Shown here in pieces: positions 25,704-34,552 of a DNA stretch of 64,000 nt. The notes under the pieces are model-generated. The model was not told the origin of the DNA and did no database searches. It saw nothing but the letters and a program-made list of their open reading frames with translations. The DNA is taken from positions 1 through 64,000 of the forward strand of contig JANMDK010000353.1 in the NCBI GenBank assembly GCA_031376265.1, given 5' to 3'. Position 1 is the stretch's first letter; each line of letters begins with the position of its first letter. A program made the translations under genes and the position numbers. Origin of the DNA: SZAS-79 sp031376265. GTDB lineage: Bacteria > Pseudomonadota > Gammaproteobacteria > Burkholderiales > SG8-39.

Positions 25704-27082
25704 TACTGCAGGGTCTTCGCTTTCTCGACGGCTTCCTCGATGGCGCCGACCATGTAGAACGCCTGCTCGGGCAGGTGGTCGTAGTCGCCGTTCACGATGC
25801 CCTTGAAGCCCTTGATCGTCGCGGCGAGCGGCACGTACTTGCCGTCCTGGCCGGTGAAGTTCTTGGCCACGTCGAAAGGCTGCGACAGGAAGCGCTGGAT
25901 CTTGCGCGCGCGCGCCACGGCCAGCTTGTCTTCGGGCGAGAGCTCGTCCATGCCCAGAATCGCGATGATGTCGCGCAATTCCTTGTAGCGCTGCAGGGTG
26001 GCCTGCACCGAGCGGGCGACGTTGTAGTGCTCTTCGCCGACGACATGCGGGTCCATCTGGCGGCTGGTCGAGTCCAGCGGGTCCACGGCGGGATAGATGC
26101 CGAGCGACGCGATGTCGCGCGAAAGCACAACGGTGGAGTCCAGGTGGCCGAAGGTGGTCGCGGGCGACGGGTCGGTCAGGTCGTCCGCAGGCACGTACAC
26201 GGCCTGGATCGAGGTGATCGAGCCGGTCTTGGTGGAGGTGATGCGCTCCTGCAGGCGGCCCATTTCTTCGGCCAGCGTCGGCTGGTAACCCACCGCGGAA
26301 GGCATCCGGCCGAGCAGCGCGGACACTTCCGTCCCCGCCAGCGTGAAACGGTAGATGTTGTCGACGAAGAAGAGCACGTCGCGGCCCTCGTCGCGGAAGG
26401 CCTCGGCCATCGTGAGGCCCGTGAGCGCGACGCGCAGGCGGTTGCCCGGCGGCTCGTTCATCTGGCCGTATACCAGCGCGACCTTGTCGAGCACGCCGCC
26501 GTCTTTCATCTCGTGATAGAAGTCGTTTCCTTCGCGGGTACGCTCGCCCACGCCGGCGAACACCGAGAGGCCCGAGTGCTTCTTCGCAATGTTGTTGATG
26601 AGCTCCATCATGTTGACGGTCTTGCCCACGCCGGCGCCGCCGAACAGGCCGACCTTGCCGCCCTTGGCGAACGGGCAGACGAGGTCGATCACCTTGATGC
26701 CGGTTTCGAGCAGGTCCTGCGAGGGCGACAGCTCTTCGTACTTGGGCGCGGTGCGATGGATCGAGGAGGTTTTCTCCGCGCCGATCGGGCCGGCCTCGTC
26801 GATGGGGCGGCCGAGCACGTCCATGATTCGGCCGAGGGTCTTGGGGCCGATCGGCACCATGATCGGGTTCTTGGTGTTGACCACCTGCATGCCGTGGCGC
26901 AGGCCATCCGACGATCCGAGCGCAATGGTGCGCACGATGCCGTCGCCGAGCTGCTGCTGCACTTCGAGCGTGAGGCCGATCTCGTCCATCTTGAGCGCGT
27001 CATAGATGGCGGGCATCTGGTCGCGCGGGAATTCGACGTCGACCACGGCGCCGATGCACTGAACGATTGTTCCTTGGTTCAT
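25703..27082 (-). CDS. atpD: ATP synthase F1 subunit beta
   Basis: The 459-residue catalytic subunit carries the Walker A motif GLFGGAGVGKTVNMMEL near residue 150, GVGERTREGNDFYHEM, and the Walker B strand DVLFFVDNIYRFTLAG. The DELSPEDKL region, equivalent to the DELSEED lever, is at about residue 380. Length and motif order are standard. An AGGAAC site precedes the ATG. The 89-base gap before it, on the atpG side, contains a perfect inverted repeat. Confidence 0.98.
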   Translation of the reverse strand: MNQGTIVQCIGAVVDVEFPRDQMPAIYDALKMDEIGLTLEVQQQLGDGIVRTIALGSSDGLRHGMQVVNTKNPIMVPIGPKTLGRIMDVLGRPIDEAGPIGAEKTSSIHRTAPKYEELSPSQDLLETGIKVIDLVCPFAKGGKVGLFGGAGVGKTVNMMELINNIAKKHSGLSVFAGVGERTREGNDFYHEMKDGGVLDKVALVYGQMNEPPGNRLRVALTGLTMAEAFRDEGRDVLFFVDNIYRFTLAGTEVSALLGRMPSAVGYQPTLAEEMGRLQERITSTKTGSITSIQAVYVPADDLTDPSPATTFGHLDSTVVLSRDIASLGIYPAVDPLDSTSRQMDPHVVGEEHYNVARSVQATLQRYKELRDIIAILGMDELSPEDKLAVARARKIQRFLSQPFDVAKNFTGQDGKYVPLAATIKGFKGIVNGDYDHLPEQAFYMVGAIEEAVEKAKTLQ

Positions 27083-27111
27083 GGCGTGTTCCTAGTAATT
27101 CAGATTCGTTG

Positions 27112-27160
27112 GATCCCTCTTTTGAGCGGATGAAAATGCCATCCGCTCAAAAGAGGGATC
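27112..27160. repeat. perfect 21-bp inverted repeat between atpG and atpD
   Basis: Arms at 27112-27132 and 27140-27160 are exact reverse complements over 21 bases (first arm GATCCCTCTTTTGAGCGGAT plus one G), with the 7-base loop AAAATGC. In the atp mRNA this forms a long, very stable hairpin. No T-run follows on either strand, so it is not a standard terminator. It does not share sequence with the two REP-like elements elsewhere in the window. Confidence 0.9.
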
Positions 27161-27171
27161 TTGTGTAAAAG

Positions 27172-28035
27172 CTAAACTGCCGCTGCGCCGCCGACGATCT
27201 CCGAAAGCTCTTTGGTGATCGCCGCCTGGCGCGACTTGTTGTAGATGAGCTGCAATTCGCCGATCACGTTGCCGGCGTTGTCGCTGGCCGCTTTCATCGC
27301 GACCATGCGCGCGCTCTGCTCGGAGGCGATGTTCTCGGACACCGCCTGGTAGATCAGCGCCTCGATGTAGCGCGTGAGCACCTGGTCGATGACGACCTTG
27401 GCATCGGGCTCGTAGAGGTAATCCCACAAGCCTTCGGGCGCCCCCATCTTCTCGCCCGAGAGGGGCAGGAGCTGCTCCATCACCGGCTCCTGCTTCATCG
27501 TGTTGAGGAACTTGGTGTAGAAGATCACGAGGCGATCGAAGCGGTCTTCCGTGTAGCCGTTGAGCATCACCTTGACCGCGCCGATGAGCTTGTCCATGTG
27601 CGGCGTGTCACCCAGGCCGATCACGTGCGACACCAGGTTGGCCTTGAGGCGCTGCATGAAGCCGAAACCCTTGTTGCCTATGGCGCAGACCTCGAACTGC
27701 TCGCCTTCGCCTTCCCACTCGCGCATCCTGGCCAGCGCCATGCGCAGCACGTTGGTGTTGAGGCCGCCGCACAGGCCCTTGTCCGACGTGACCACGATGA
27801 TGCCGACCTTCTTGACCGAATCGCGCTCGGTGAGGAACGGGTGCCGGTATTCCGGGTTGGCGTGGCTCATGTGGGCCGCGACGTTGCGGATTTTTTCCGC
27901 GTAGGGGCGCGCCGAGCGCATGCGCTGCTGTGCCTTCCTCATCTTGGAGGCGGCGACCATCTCCATGGCCTTGGTGATCTTGCGCGTGTTTTGCACGCTC
28001 TTGATCTTGGTGCGGATTTCCTTGCTGCCGGGCAT
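27172..28035 (-). CDS. atpG: ATP synthase F1 subunit gamma
   Basis: The 287-residue gamma subunit is the rotating shaft of F1. The N-terminal coiled-coil helix (MPGSKEIRTKIKSVQNTRKI, then TKAMEMVAASKMRKAQ), the central VTSDKGLCGGLN and the C-terminal helix SARMVAMKAASDNAGNVIGE with YNKSRQAAITKEL are all clear. Length is normal. An AGAGG site lies upstream of the ATG. It sits between atpA and atpD in the standard order. Confidence 0.98.
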   Translation of the reverse strand: MPGSKEIRTKIKSVQNTRKITKAMEMVAASKMRKAQQRMRSARPYAEKIRNVAAHMSHANPEYRHPFLTERDSVKKVGIIVVTSDKGLCGGLNTNVLRMALARMREWEGEGEQFEVCAIGNKGFGFMQRLKANLVSHVIGLGDTPHMDKLIGAVKVMLNGYTEDRFDRLVIFYTKFLNTMKQEPVMEQLLPLSGEKMGAPEGLWDYLYEPDAKVVIDQVLTRYIEALIYQAVSENIASEQSARMVAMKAASDNAGNVIGELQLIYNKSRQAAITKELSEIVGGAAAV

Positions 28036-28065
28036 CGCGTGATCGCCTCTTAGTACGAGCCGAGG

Positions 28066-29610
<1,545 letters not shown>

Positions 29611-29671
29611 GGGGTTTCCGATCTGAAAGTGGTGTGTAGGGTGCTGGCGCTGAGCGACGAAAAATGCGGGC

Positions 29672-30205
29672 TCAGCTGCCCATCAATCCTGCGTTCATTG
29701 CGTCGAGCTTGCCGCGCACGGTGCCGTCGATGACCTGGTCGCCGACGCTCACCCGGGCGCCGCCGATGAGTTCCTTGTTGACGCTCACCTGCGGACGCAC
29801 CTTGCGCTTGAAGCGGCGCTCGAGGTCGGCCACGAGCGATTCGAGCTCGCCGGACTGGAACGGGAAAGCTGTTTCGACGATTGCATCGACGGCGCCTTCG
29901 CGCTCGGCCTTGAGGTGCTCGAACTGGTCGCGCACCGCCGGCAGGGCTTCGAGGCGGCGATTCTCGGTCAGCATCTGGAGCAGGGCCTTGGTCTCCGCAG
30001 GCACATCGCCGGAGGTCGAAAACAAATCGACGAACTGCGCCGCGGTGACCTTGGGATTGCCGAGGATCTGGGCCATTTCGGGCGCCTGCGCGATGGCCGC
30101 AAGCTGGCCGAGCGTGTCGGACCATTGCGAAAGCGACCCCGACTTGTCGGCGAGCGCAAAGAGCGCTTCGGCGTAGGGTCGGGCGATCGTTGCAGTCTCG
30201 GCCAT
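29672..30205 (-). CDS. atpH: ATP synthase F1 subunit delta
   Basis: This 177-residue delta (OSCP) subunit links F1 to the peripheral stalk. The N-terminal helical domain starts ATIARPYAEALFALA, a conserved opening, and the C-terminal part has INKELIGG-like sequence (VNKELIGGARVSVGDQVIDG) near residue 145, ending in SVGDQVIDGTVRGKLD. Length is normal. It begins 4 bases after the atpF stop and is followed by atpA after a 61-base gap. Confidence 0.97.
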   Translation of the reverse strand: MAETATIARPYAEALFALADKSGSLSQWSDTLGQLAAIAQAPEMAQILGNPKVTAAQFVDLFSTSGDVPAETKALLQMLTENRRLEALPAVRDQFEHLKAEREGAVDAIVETAFPFQSGELESLVADLERRFKRKVRPQVSVNKELIGGARVSVGDQVIDGTVRGKLDAMNAGLMGS

Positions 30206-30209
30206 CCGC

Positions 30210-30680
30210 TCAGAGCTCTTTCTTGAGCTGCGTGAGCAGGTCGGAGTGCGACTGGGCGTTGACCTCGCGGCGCAGGATCTTTTCTGCCCCGGCGACGGCG
30301 AGCGAAGCGACCTGCTCGCGCAGCGTTTCGCGCGCGCGGGACACGTCCTGCTCGATTTCGGCCTTGGCGACGGCTTTCTCGCGGCCGCTTTCTTCCTTGG
30401 CCGCGGACTTGGCCGCTTCGATCATCTGCGAGGCGCGCTTTTCTGCCTGCGCGAGGATCTCGGCGGCGCGGGTGTGCGCAGCCTGGATCTCCTCGTCGGC
30501 CTGCTTGGCCGAAGTCTCGAGCGACTTCTTGCCGAGCTCGGCGGCGGCAAGGCCGTCGGCGATCGTTTTCTGCCGCGCCTCGATCTTAGTAAGCATCCAC
30601 GGCCACAGGAATTTAATCGAGATACCTATAAACACTAGGAATACGATGGCCTGAGCAAATAGAGTGAGGTTGATGTTCAT
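30210..30680 (-). CDS. atpF: ATP synthase Fo subunit b
   Basis: The 156-residue subunit b has one N-terminal membrane helix (MNINLTLFAQAIVFLVFI and onward to about residue 27). A long charged coiled coil follows that forms the peripheral stalk and reaches delta. The stretch FLWPWMLTKIEARQKTIADG is typical of proteobacterial b. Length matches E. coli AtpF. An AGAAGG site precedes the ATG. Confidence 0.97.
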   Translation of the reverse strand: MNINLTLFAQAIVFLVFIGISIKFLWPWMLTKIEARQKTIADGLAAAELGKKSLETSAKQADEEIQAAHTRAAEILAQAEKRASQMIEAAKSAAKEESGREKAVAKAEIEQDVSRARETLREQVASLAVAGAEKILRREVNAQSHSDLLTQLKKEL

Positions 30681-30716
30681 AAATACCTTCTCTCGGGAAT
30701 TGCCGACGCGCGCTAT

Positions 30717-30989
30717 TTAGCCGAGCTTGTCTAGGAGGGGATTCCCCGTGGCAAACCAAAGCGCCAGACCCACGCCGATGATGAACGAGGCGTCGATCAG
30801 GCCCAGCAGCAGGAACACCTTGGCCTGCAGCGAGTCGGTGAGTTCGGGCTGGCGCGCGGCGGCTTCGAGAAAGCGGCTGCACATGATGCCCACGCCCACG
30901 CACGCGCCCAGCGCGCCCAGACCGATCATGAGGCCGATGCCGATACCGGTGTAGGCCTGCACCATCGCGATCATTTGCATTTTGTCCAT
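30717..30989 (-). CDS. atpE: ATP synthase Fo subunit c
   Basis: This 90-residue proteolipid forms the c-ring. Two hydrophobic hairpin helices flank the polar loop RQPEL (about residues 46-50), and the ion-binding carboxylate is D66 in LGLIDASFIIGVG. The absence of the full glutamine/glutamate/serine set seen in sodium-type rings points to proton coupling. The start at 30989 is preceded by AAAGGAAAA and gives the usual short N-terminus; an upstream in-frame extension lacks similarity. Confidence 0.97.
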   Translation of the reverse strand: MDKMQMIAMVQAYTGIGIGLMIGLGALGACVGVGIMCSRFLEAAARQPELTDSLQAKVFLLLGLIDASFIIGVGLALWFATGNPLLDKLG

Positions 30990-31029
30990 TGCGAGTTTTC
31001 CTTTCTTTTGCGGAAGAGTAATTGGGTGA

Positions 31030-31833
31030 TTAGTGATGCTCATGCGCCATCGTGAGGTACACGATGGTGAGCATCATGAAAATGTAGGCTTGCAGGCCGA
31101 CGATCAAGATATGGAAGATCGCCCAAGCCACGCCCAAGACAGAGCCAAAGAAGACTCCCCAGAGTCCTGTAGCAGCCCACGTCCAAAGAAGCAGGAAGAT
31201 GAGCTCGCCTGCATACATGTTCCCGTAGAGTCGAAGCGAGTGGGAGAGCGGCTTCGAGAGATATTCGATCGCATTGAACAACAGATTCAGCGGGAAGAGC
31301 CACTTCCCGAATGGCGTAGCGACGAGCTCGTGCATCCAGCCGCCTAGCCCCTTCACCTTGATTGAGAAGTAGATCATCAGGGCGAAGACCGTCAGCGCCA
31401 GTGCGAACGTTGTGTTGACGTCAGCAGTGGGCACGATCCGAAAGCCGTGTTCGGAAATCTTATGCGTCCCAAGCGCAATGATGTCCACCGGCAAGAAATC
31501 CATCGAATTCATGAGAAGTACCCACACGAATACGGTAAGTGCCGCTGGAGCGATGAATCTATCCCTACCACCGTGCTTGAAGATACTTTTAGTCTGTTCG
31601 TCAACAAACGTGATGAGCACTTCGACGAACGCTTGTCGCCTACCGGGTACGCCCTCAGTCGCATCCTTCACTACCCACCAGATGAACCCAAGCCCGACGA
31701 AGCCTAGGAGGATCGAAACTACGATGGAATCGAAATGCAAAGTCCAGAAGCCGCCATCGCCAATCTGATAAGCGCCATGCGTCAGGTGGTGACGGATGTA
31801 CTCGGTGGATGTAAGTGCTTTATCTGCTGCCAT
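31030..31833 (-). CDS. atpB: ATP synthase Fo subunit a
   Basis: Subunit a forms the proton half-channels beside the c-ring. The roughly 267-residue protein has about five to six membrane helices. The essential arginine is R201 in SHSLRLYGNMYAGELIF, and the last helix reads LQAYIFMMLTIVYLTMAHE. I prefer the ATG at 31833 (MAADKALTS); an in-frame TTG four codons upstream is possible. Either start overlaps the end of atpI. The gene looks lower in GC than its neighbours downstream in the operon. Confidence 0.96.
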   Translation of the reverse strand: MAADKALTSTEYIRHHLTHGAYQIGDGGFWTLHFDSIVVSILLGFVGLGFIWWVVKDATEGVPGRRQAFVEVLITFVDEQTKSIFKHGGRDRFIAPAALTVFVWVLLMNSMDFLPVDIIALGTHKISEHGFRIVPTADVNTTFALALTVFALMIYFSIKVKGLGGWMHELVATPFGKWLFPLNLLFNAIEYLSKPLSHSLRLYGNMYAGELIFLLLWTWAATGLWGVFFGSVLGVAWAIFHILIVGLQAYIFMMLTIVYLTMAHEHH

Positions 31834-32197
31834 GGTCGCGGACAAAAAATGCCATCGAAAAAATCAGGATCGACACAATGAACGATCCAACGCACGCGGA
31901 CGAAATCACGTCCTCGTAGTTCGTCAATACCAACCAGAGAAGAATTACCGAGAGTCCGATCTTGACCGACTCGGCCTGCAGCGCCGTCACCAGCGTCCCC
32001 CCTGCAGACTTGTCCCTGCCCCTTTGCACCGCCACTGCGAAACCCACCCCACCCGCCAACCCGACTGCGCCTCCCAGCGCTGCGGACAGTGCGCCATGCC
32101 TCCCCAGAAACCATCCGAAAACAAGCGTCAATGCCGCTGTGGCGATGACCTGCCAGGCGAGGACGGTGCGGATCGGCTTGCTCTTGATGCGAAGCAT
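31820..32197 (-). CDS. atpI: ATP synthase accessory protein AtpI
   Basis: This 125-residue hydrophobic protein with about four membrane segments begins MLRIKSKPIRTVLAWQ. It occupies the first position of the atp operon, where the poorly conserved AtpI is found. AtpI assists c-ring assembly and is not a permanent part of the enzyme. The central GALSAALGGAVGLAGGVGFA matches the usual glycine-rich segment. Its end overlaps atpB by 14 bases or more. A promoter-like sequence lies just upstream. Confidence 0.9.
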   Translation of the reverse strand: MLRIKSKPIRTVLAWQVIATAALTLVFGWFLGRHGALSAALGGAVGLAGGVGFAVAVQRGRDKSAGGTLVTALQAESVKIGLSVILLWLVLTNYEDVISSACVGSFIVSILIFSMAFFVRDHGSR

Positions 32198-32231
32198 CGG
32201 ATTCGTTCTGTCGCATCGAGCAAACCCGTTG

Positions 32232-32261
32232 ATTGTAATTGTCCTTGGGGTTTACAGTCAA
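32232..32261 (-). promoter_or_regulatory. sigma70-type promoter of the atp operon
   Basis: On the minus strand, TTGACT (32256-32261) is followed after 18 bases by TACAAT (32232-32237). Both hexamers differ from the sigma70 consensus at one position. The site is about 35 bases upstream of the atpI ATG, as expected for the main operon promoter. Confidence 0.6.
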
Positions 32262-32264
32262 TCC

Positions 32265-32293
32265 GCGCCGCGGTGCAGCAACGGGTGCGGCGC
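32265..32293 (-). terminator. possible hairpin after parB
   Basis: A 7-bp inverted repeat (GCGCCGC with GCGGCGC) with a 15-base loop lies directly after the parB stop codon and just before the atp promoter. There is no T-run, so intrinsic termination is doubtful. It may separate the mnmG-parB unit from the atp operon. Confidence 0.3.
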
Positions 32294-32295
32294 GC

Positions 32296-33147
32296 TCAGC
32301 GACGGCCTAGTTTTGCGATCAGTTCGTCGAGGTGCTCGAAGCTCGAGTAATGCAGGATCAACTTGCCGGTGCCTTTGCGGCCCGCCTTGATTTCCACTGT
32401 GGTGCCGATCTTCCCCGCGGTCTCCTCCTCGAGCCGCGCGATGTCGCGGTCGACCTTCTTTCGACGTTGCGGCGCGTTGTCCCCCTTGATCCACTGCTGC
32501 GTGAGCGCTTCGGTTTCACGCACGGAGAGGCCGCGCGCCGCCGTGCGATTCGCCGCCTCGACCTGGCGTGCGCCGTCGAGCGCGAGCAGCGCGCGCGCAT
32601 GGCCCATTTCGAGCACGCCTTCCATCACCATCGCCTGGACCGGGCGTGCGAGGTTAAGGAGGCGCAACAAGTTGCTCGCCGCACTGCGCGAGCGGCCCAC
32701 CGCATCGGCGGCCTGCTGGTGAGTCATCTTGAACTCCTGCACCAGGCGCTGCAGGCCGGCAGCTTCTTCCATCGCGTTGAGGTTCTCGCGCTGGATGTTC
32801 TCGATCAGCGCCATCGCCAGGGCGGCTTCGTCGGGCACCTCGCGCACCAGCGCAGGAATCTCGTCGAGCCCGGCCATCTGCGCCGCGCGCCATCGCCGCT
32901 CGCCGGCGATGAGTTCGTACCGGTCGCGCTCGACCGGGCGCACCAGCACCGGCTGCATGAGACCCTGCGTTTTGATCGACGCGGCGAGTTCCGCGAGCGC
33001 CTCCTGGTCCATCTTCGTGCGCGGCTGGTATTTGCCGGGACGGATCCGGTTGACCGGCAGCGTCATCAGCGAATCCTTGCCGGGAGCGTCGTCGCTGCCG
33101 CCGAGGAGCGCCTCCAGCCCGCGCCCCAATCCCTTTTGCTTGTTCAT
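32296..33147 (-). CDS. parB: chromosome partitioning protein ParB
   Basis: The 283-residue CTP-dependent DNA clamp loads at parS sites. The typical N-terminus MNKQKGLGRGLEALLGG is followed by the ParB/Srx domain with IRPGKYQPR and the CTP-binding box GERRWRAAQMAG near residue 97. The helix-turn-helix MTHQQAADAVGRSRSAASN lies near 145-163. A C-terminal dimer domain ends in FEHLDELIAKL. I chose the ATG at 33147 because AGGGAC is well spaced from it; an ATG two codons upstream is possible. Two parS-like sites lie 3.3 kb away, upstream of mnmG. Confidence 0.97.
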   Translation of the reverse strand: MNKQKGLGRGLEALLGGSDDAPGKDSLMTLPVNRIRPGKYQPRTKMDQEALAELAASIKTQGLMQPVLVRPVERDRYELIAGERRWRAAQMAGLDEIPALVREVPDEAALAMALIENIQRENLNAMEEAAGLQRLVQEFKMTHQQAADAVGRSRSAASNLLRLLNLARPVQAMVMEGVLEMGHARALLALDGARQVEAANRTAARGLSVRETEALTQQWIKGDNAPQRRKKVDRDIARLEEETAGKIGTTVEIKAGRKGTGKLILHYSSFEHLDELIAKLGRR

Positions 33148-33157
33148 GGCCATGTCC

Positions 33158-33925
33158 CTATGCCGCCGAGGGTGCAAGGATTTCGTCGGCGAGCGCGAGG
33201 TAGGCCTGCGCCCCCTTGGAAGCGCGGTCCCACACCACTGCGGCCATGCCGTAGCTCGGCGCTTCGGCCAGGCGCACGTTGCGGGGCACCAGCGTCCTGA
33301 AGACCTTGTCGCCGAAATGCTGCTCGAGCTGCGCGGAGACCTGCTGCGAAAGCGTATTGCGTGGGTCATACATCGTGCGCAGCAAGCCGCCGATTTCGAG
33401 CTGCGGGTTGAGGTTGGCGCGCACCCGCTTGATGGTGCCGACGAGATCCGACAGTCCCTCGAGGGCGTAGTACTCGCATTGCATCGGGATCAGCACCTCG
33501 CGCGCCGCAACGAGCCCGTTGATCGTGAGCAGCGAGAGCGAGGGCGGGCAATCGATGAAGATGAAGTCGTAGTCGGCCTCGACATTCGCAAGCGCCGCTT
33601 TGAGGCGGCCTTCGCGGTTCGGCAAGTCGACCAGCTCGACTTCGGCGCCGGCGAGTTCGCGGTTCGCCGGCAGCAAATCGTATTTGCCGGATTCGGAAAA
33701 AGTGCGGATCCCGGCCACCTCGCCCAGTCCGAGCAGGACCTGGTAGACGGTGCGCGAAATGGACTTCTTGTCCACGCCGCTTCCGGTCGTCGCGTTGCCC
33801 TGCGGATCGAGGTCGACGAGCAATACGCGCTTGCCGCTTGCCGCGAGGCTCGCCGCGAGATTGACGCTCGTCGTGGTCTTGCCGACGCCGCCCTTTTGGT
33901 TGACGACTGCGATCAGGCGCGCCAT
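33158..33925 (-). CDS. parA: chromosome partitioning ATPase ParA
   Basis: This 255-residue Walker-type ATPase moves ParB-parS complexes over the nucleoid. The deviant Walker A motif QKGGVGKTTTSVNLAASLA is at about residues 10-28, Walker A prime is VLLVDLDPQGNAT, and Walker B is YDFIFIDCPPSLSL. The short N-terminus places it in the chromosomal ParA/Soj group (no N-terminal DNA-binding domain). Its ATG directly abuts the rsmG stop codon (TAGATG), and parB follows 10 bases later. Confidence 0.98.
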   Translation of the reverse strand: MARLIAVVNQKGGVGKTTTSVNLAASLAASGKRVLLVDLDPQGNATTGSGVDKKSISRTVYQVLLGLGEVAGIRTFSESGKYDLLPANRELAGAEVELVDLPNREGRLKAALANVEADYDFIFIDCPPSLSLLTINGLVAAREVLIPMQCEYYALEGLSDLVGTIKRVRANLNPQLEIGGLLRTMYDPRNTLSQQVSAQLEQHFGDKVFRTLVPRNVRLAEAPSYGMAAVVWDRASKGAQAYLALADEILAPSAA

Positions 33926-34552
33926 CTAGGCACCCCCATTGCAGAGGACGAGATGACGCTCGCCGTCGACATGCGGCACGATGAGCTTGTGCACCGTGTC
34001 GCATTGAAAACCGCTGGGCACGCGCGCGATTTCGTCATGCGGATAGAGGCCCTTCATCGCCGCAAAATAGCCGCCGGGCTTGACCAGGTGGCGGCATGCG
34101 GCGATGAAATCTGCGAGTTCTGCAAAGGCGCGCGAGATGGCCCCGTCGAAGCGGGCCACCGGCTGCCACTCTTCGGCGCGGCCGACATGGACAGCGACAT
34201 TCTTCAACCCGAGCTCGATGATGGCCTGCTGCATGAACGCGCCTTTTTTGTGATTGCTGTCGTTTAGCGTGACCTGCAATTCCGGCCGGGCGATCGCGAG
34301 CGGGATCCCGGGCAGGCCGCCGCCGGCGCCGACATCTACGAGCGAGCCTGCGCGAATGTGCGGCAGGACGGCGAGCGAATCGATGAGGTGGTGACTCACC
34401 ATGCGTTCCGGCTCGCGGATTGCGGTGAGGTTGTACGTGCGGTTCCACTTCGCAAGCAGTTCGACATACGCGAGAAGCTTGCGTGAGGCATCTTCCGGCA
34501 GGACAAGGCCGAGTCCGTTGAGTCCTTCGGCCAGGGTTGCCGCGGGTGTCAT
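33926..34552 (-). CDS. rsmG: 16S rRNA (guanine527-N7)-methyltransferase
   Basis: RsmG (GidB) methylates G527 of 16S rRNA using S-adenosylmethionine. The 208-residue protein has the family start LLAKWNRTYNLTAI, the SAM-binding loop SLVDVGAGGGLPGIPLAI near residues 69-86, and ISRAFAELADF. Length is normal. Its ATG overlaps the mnmG stop codon (ATGA), and parA follows without a gap, so mnmG-rsmG-parA-parB form one leftward unit. Confidence 0.97.
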   Translation of the reverse strand: MTPAATLAEGLNGLGLVLPEDASRKLLAYVELLAKWNRTYNLTAIREPERMVSHHLIDSLAVLPHIRAGSLVDVGAGGGLPGIPLAIARPELQVTLNDSNHKKGAFMQQAIIELGLKNVAVHVGRAEEWQPVARFDGAISRAFAELADFIAACRHLVKPGGYFAAMKGLYPHDEIARVPSGFQCDTVHKLIVPHVDGERHLVLCNGGA

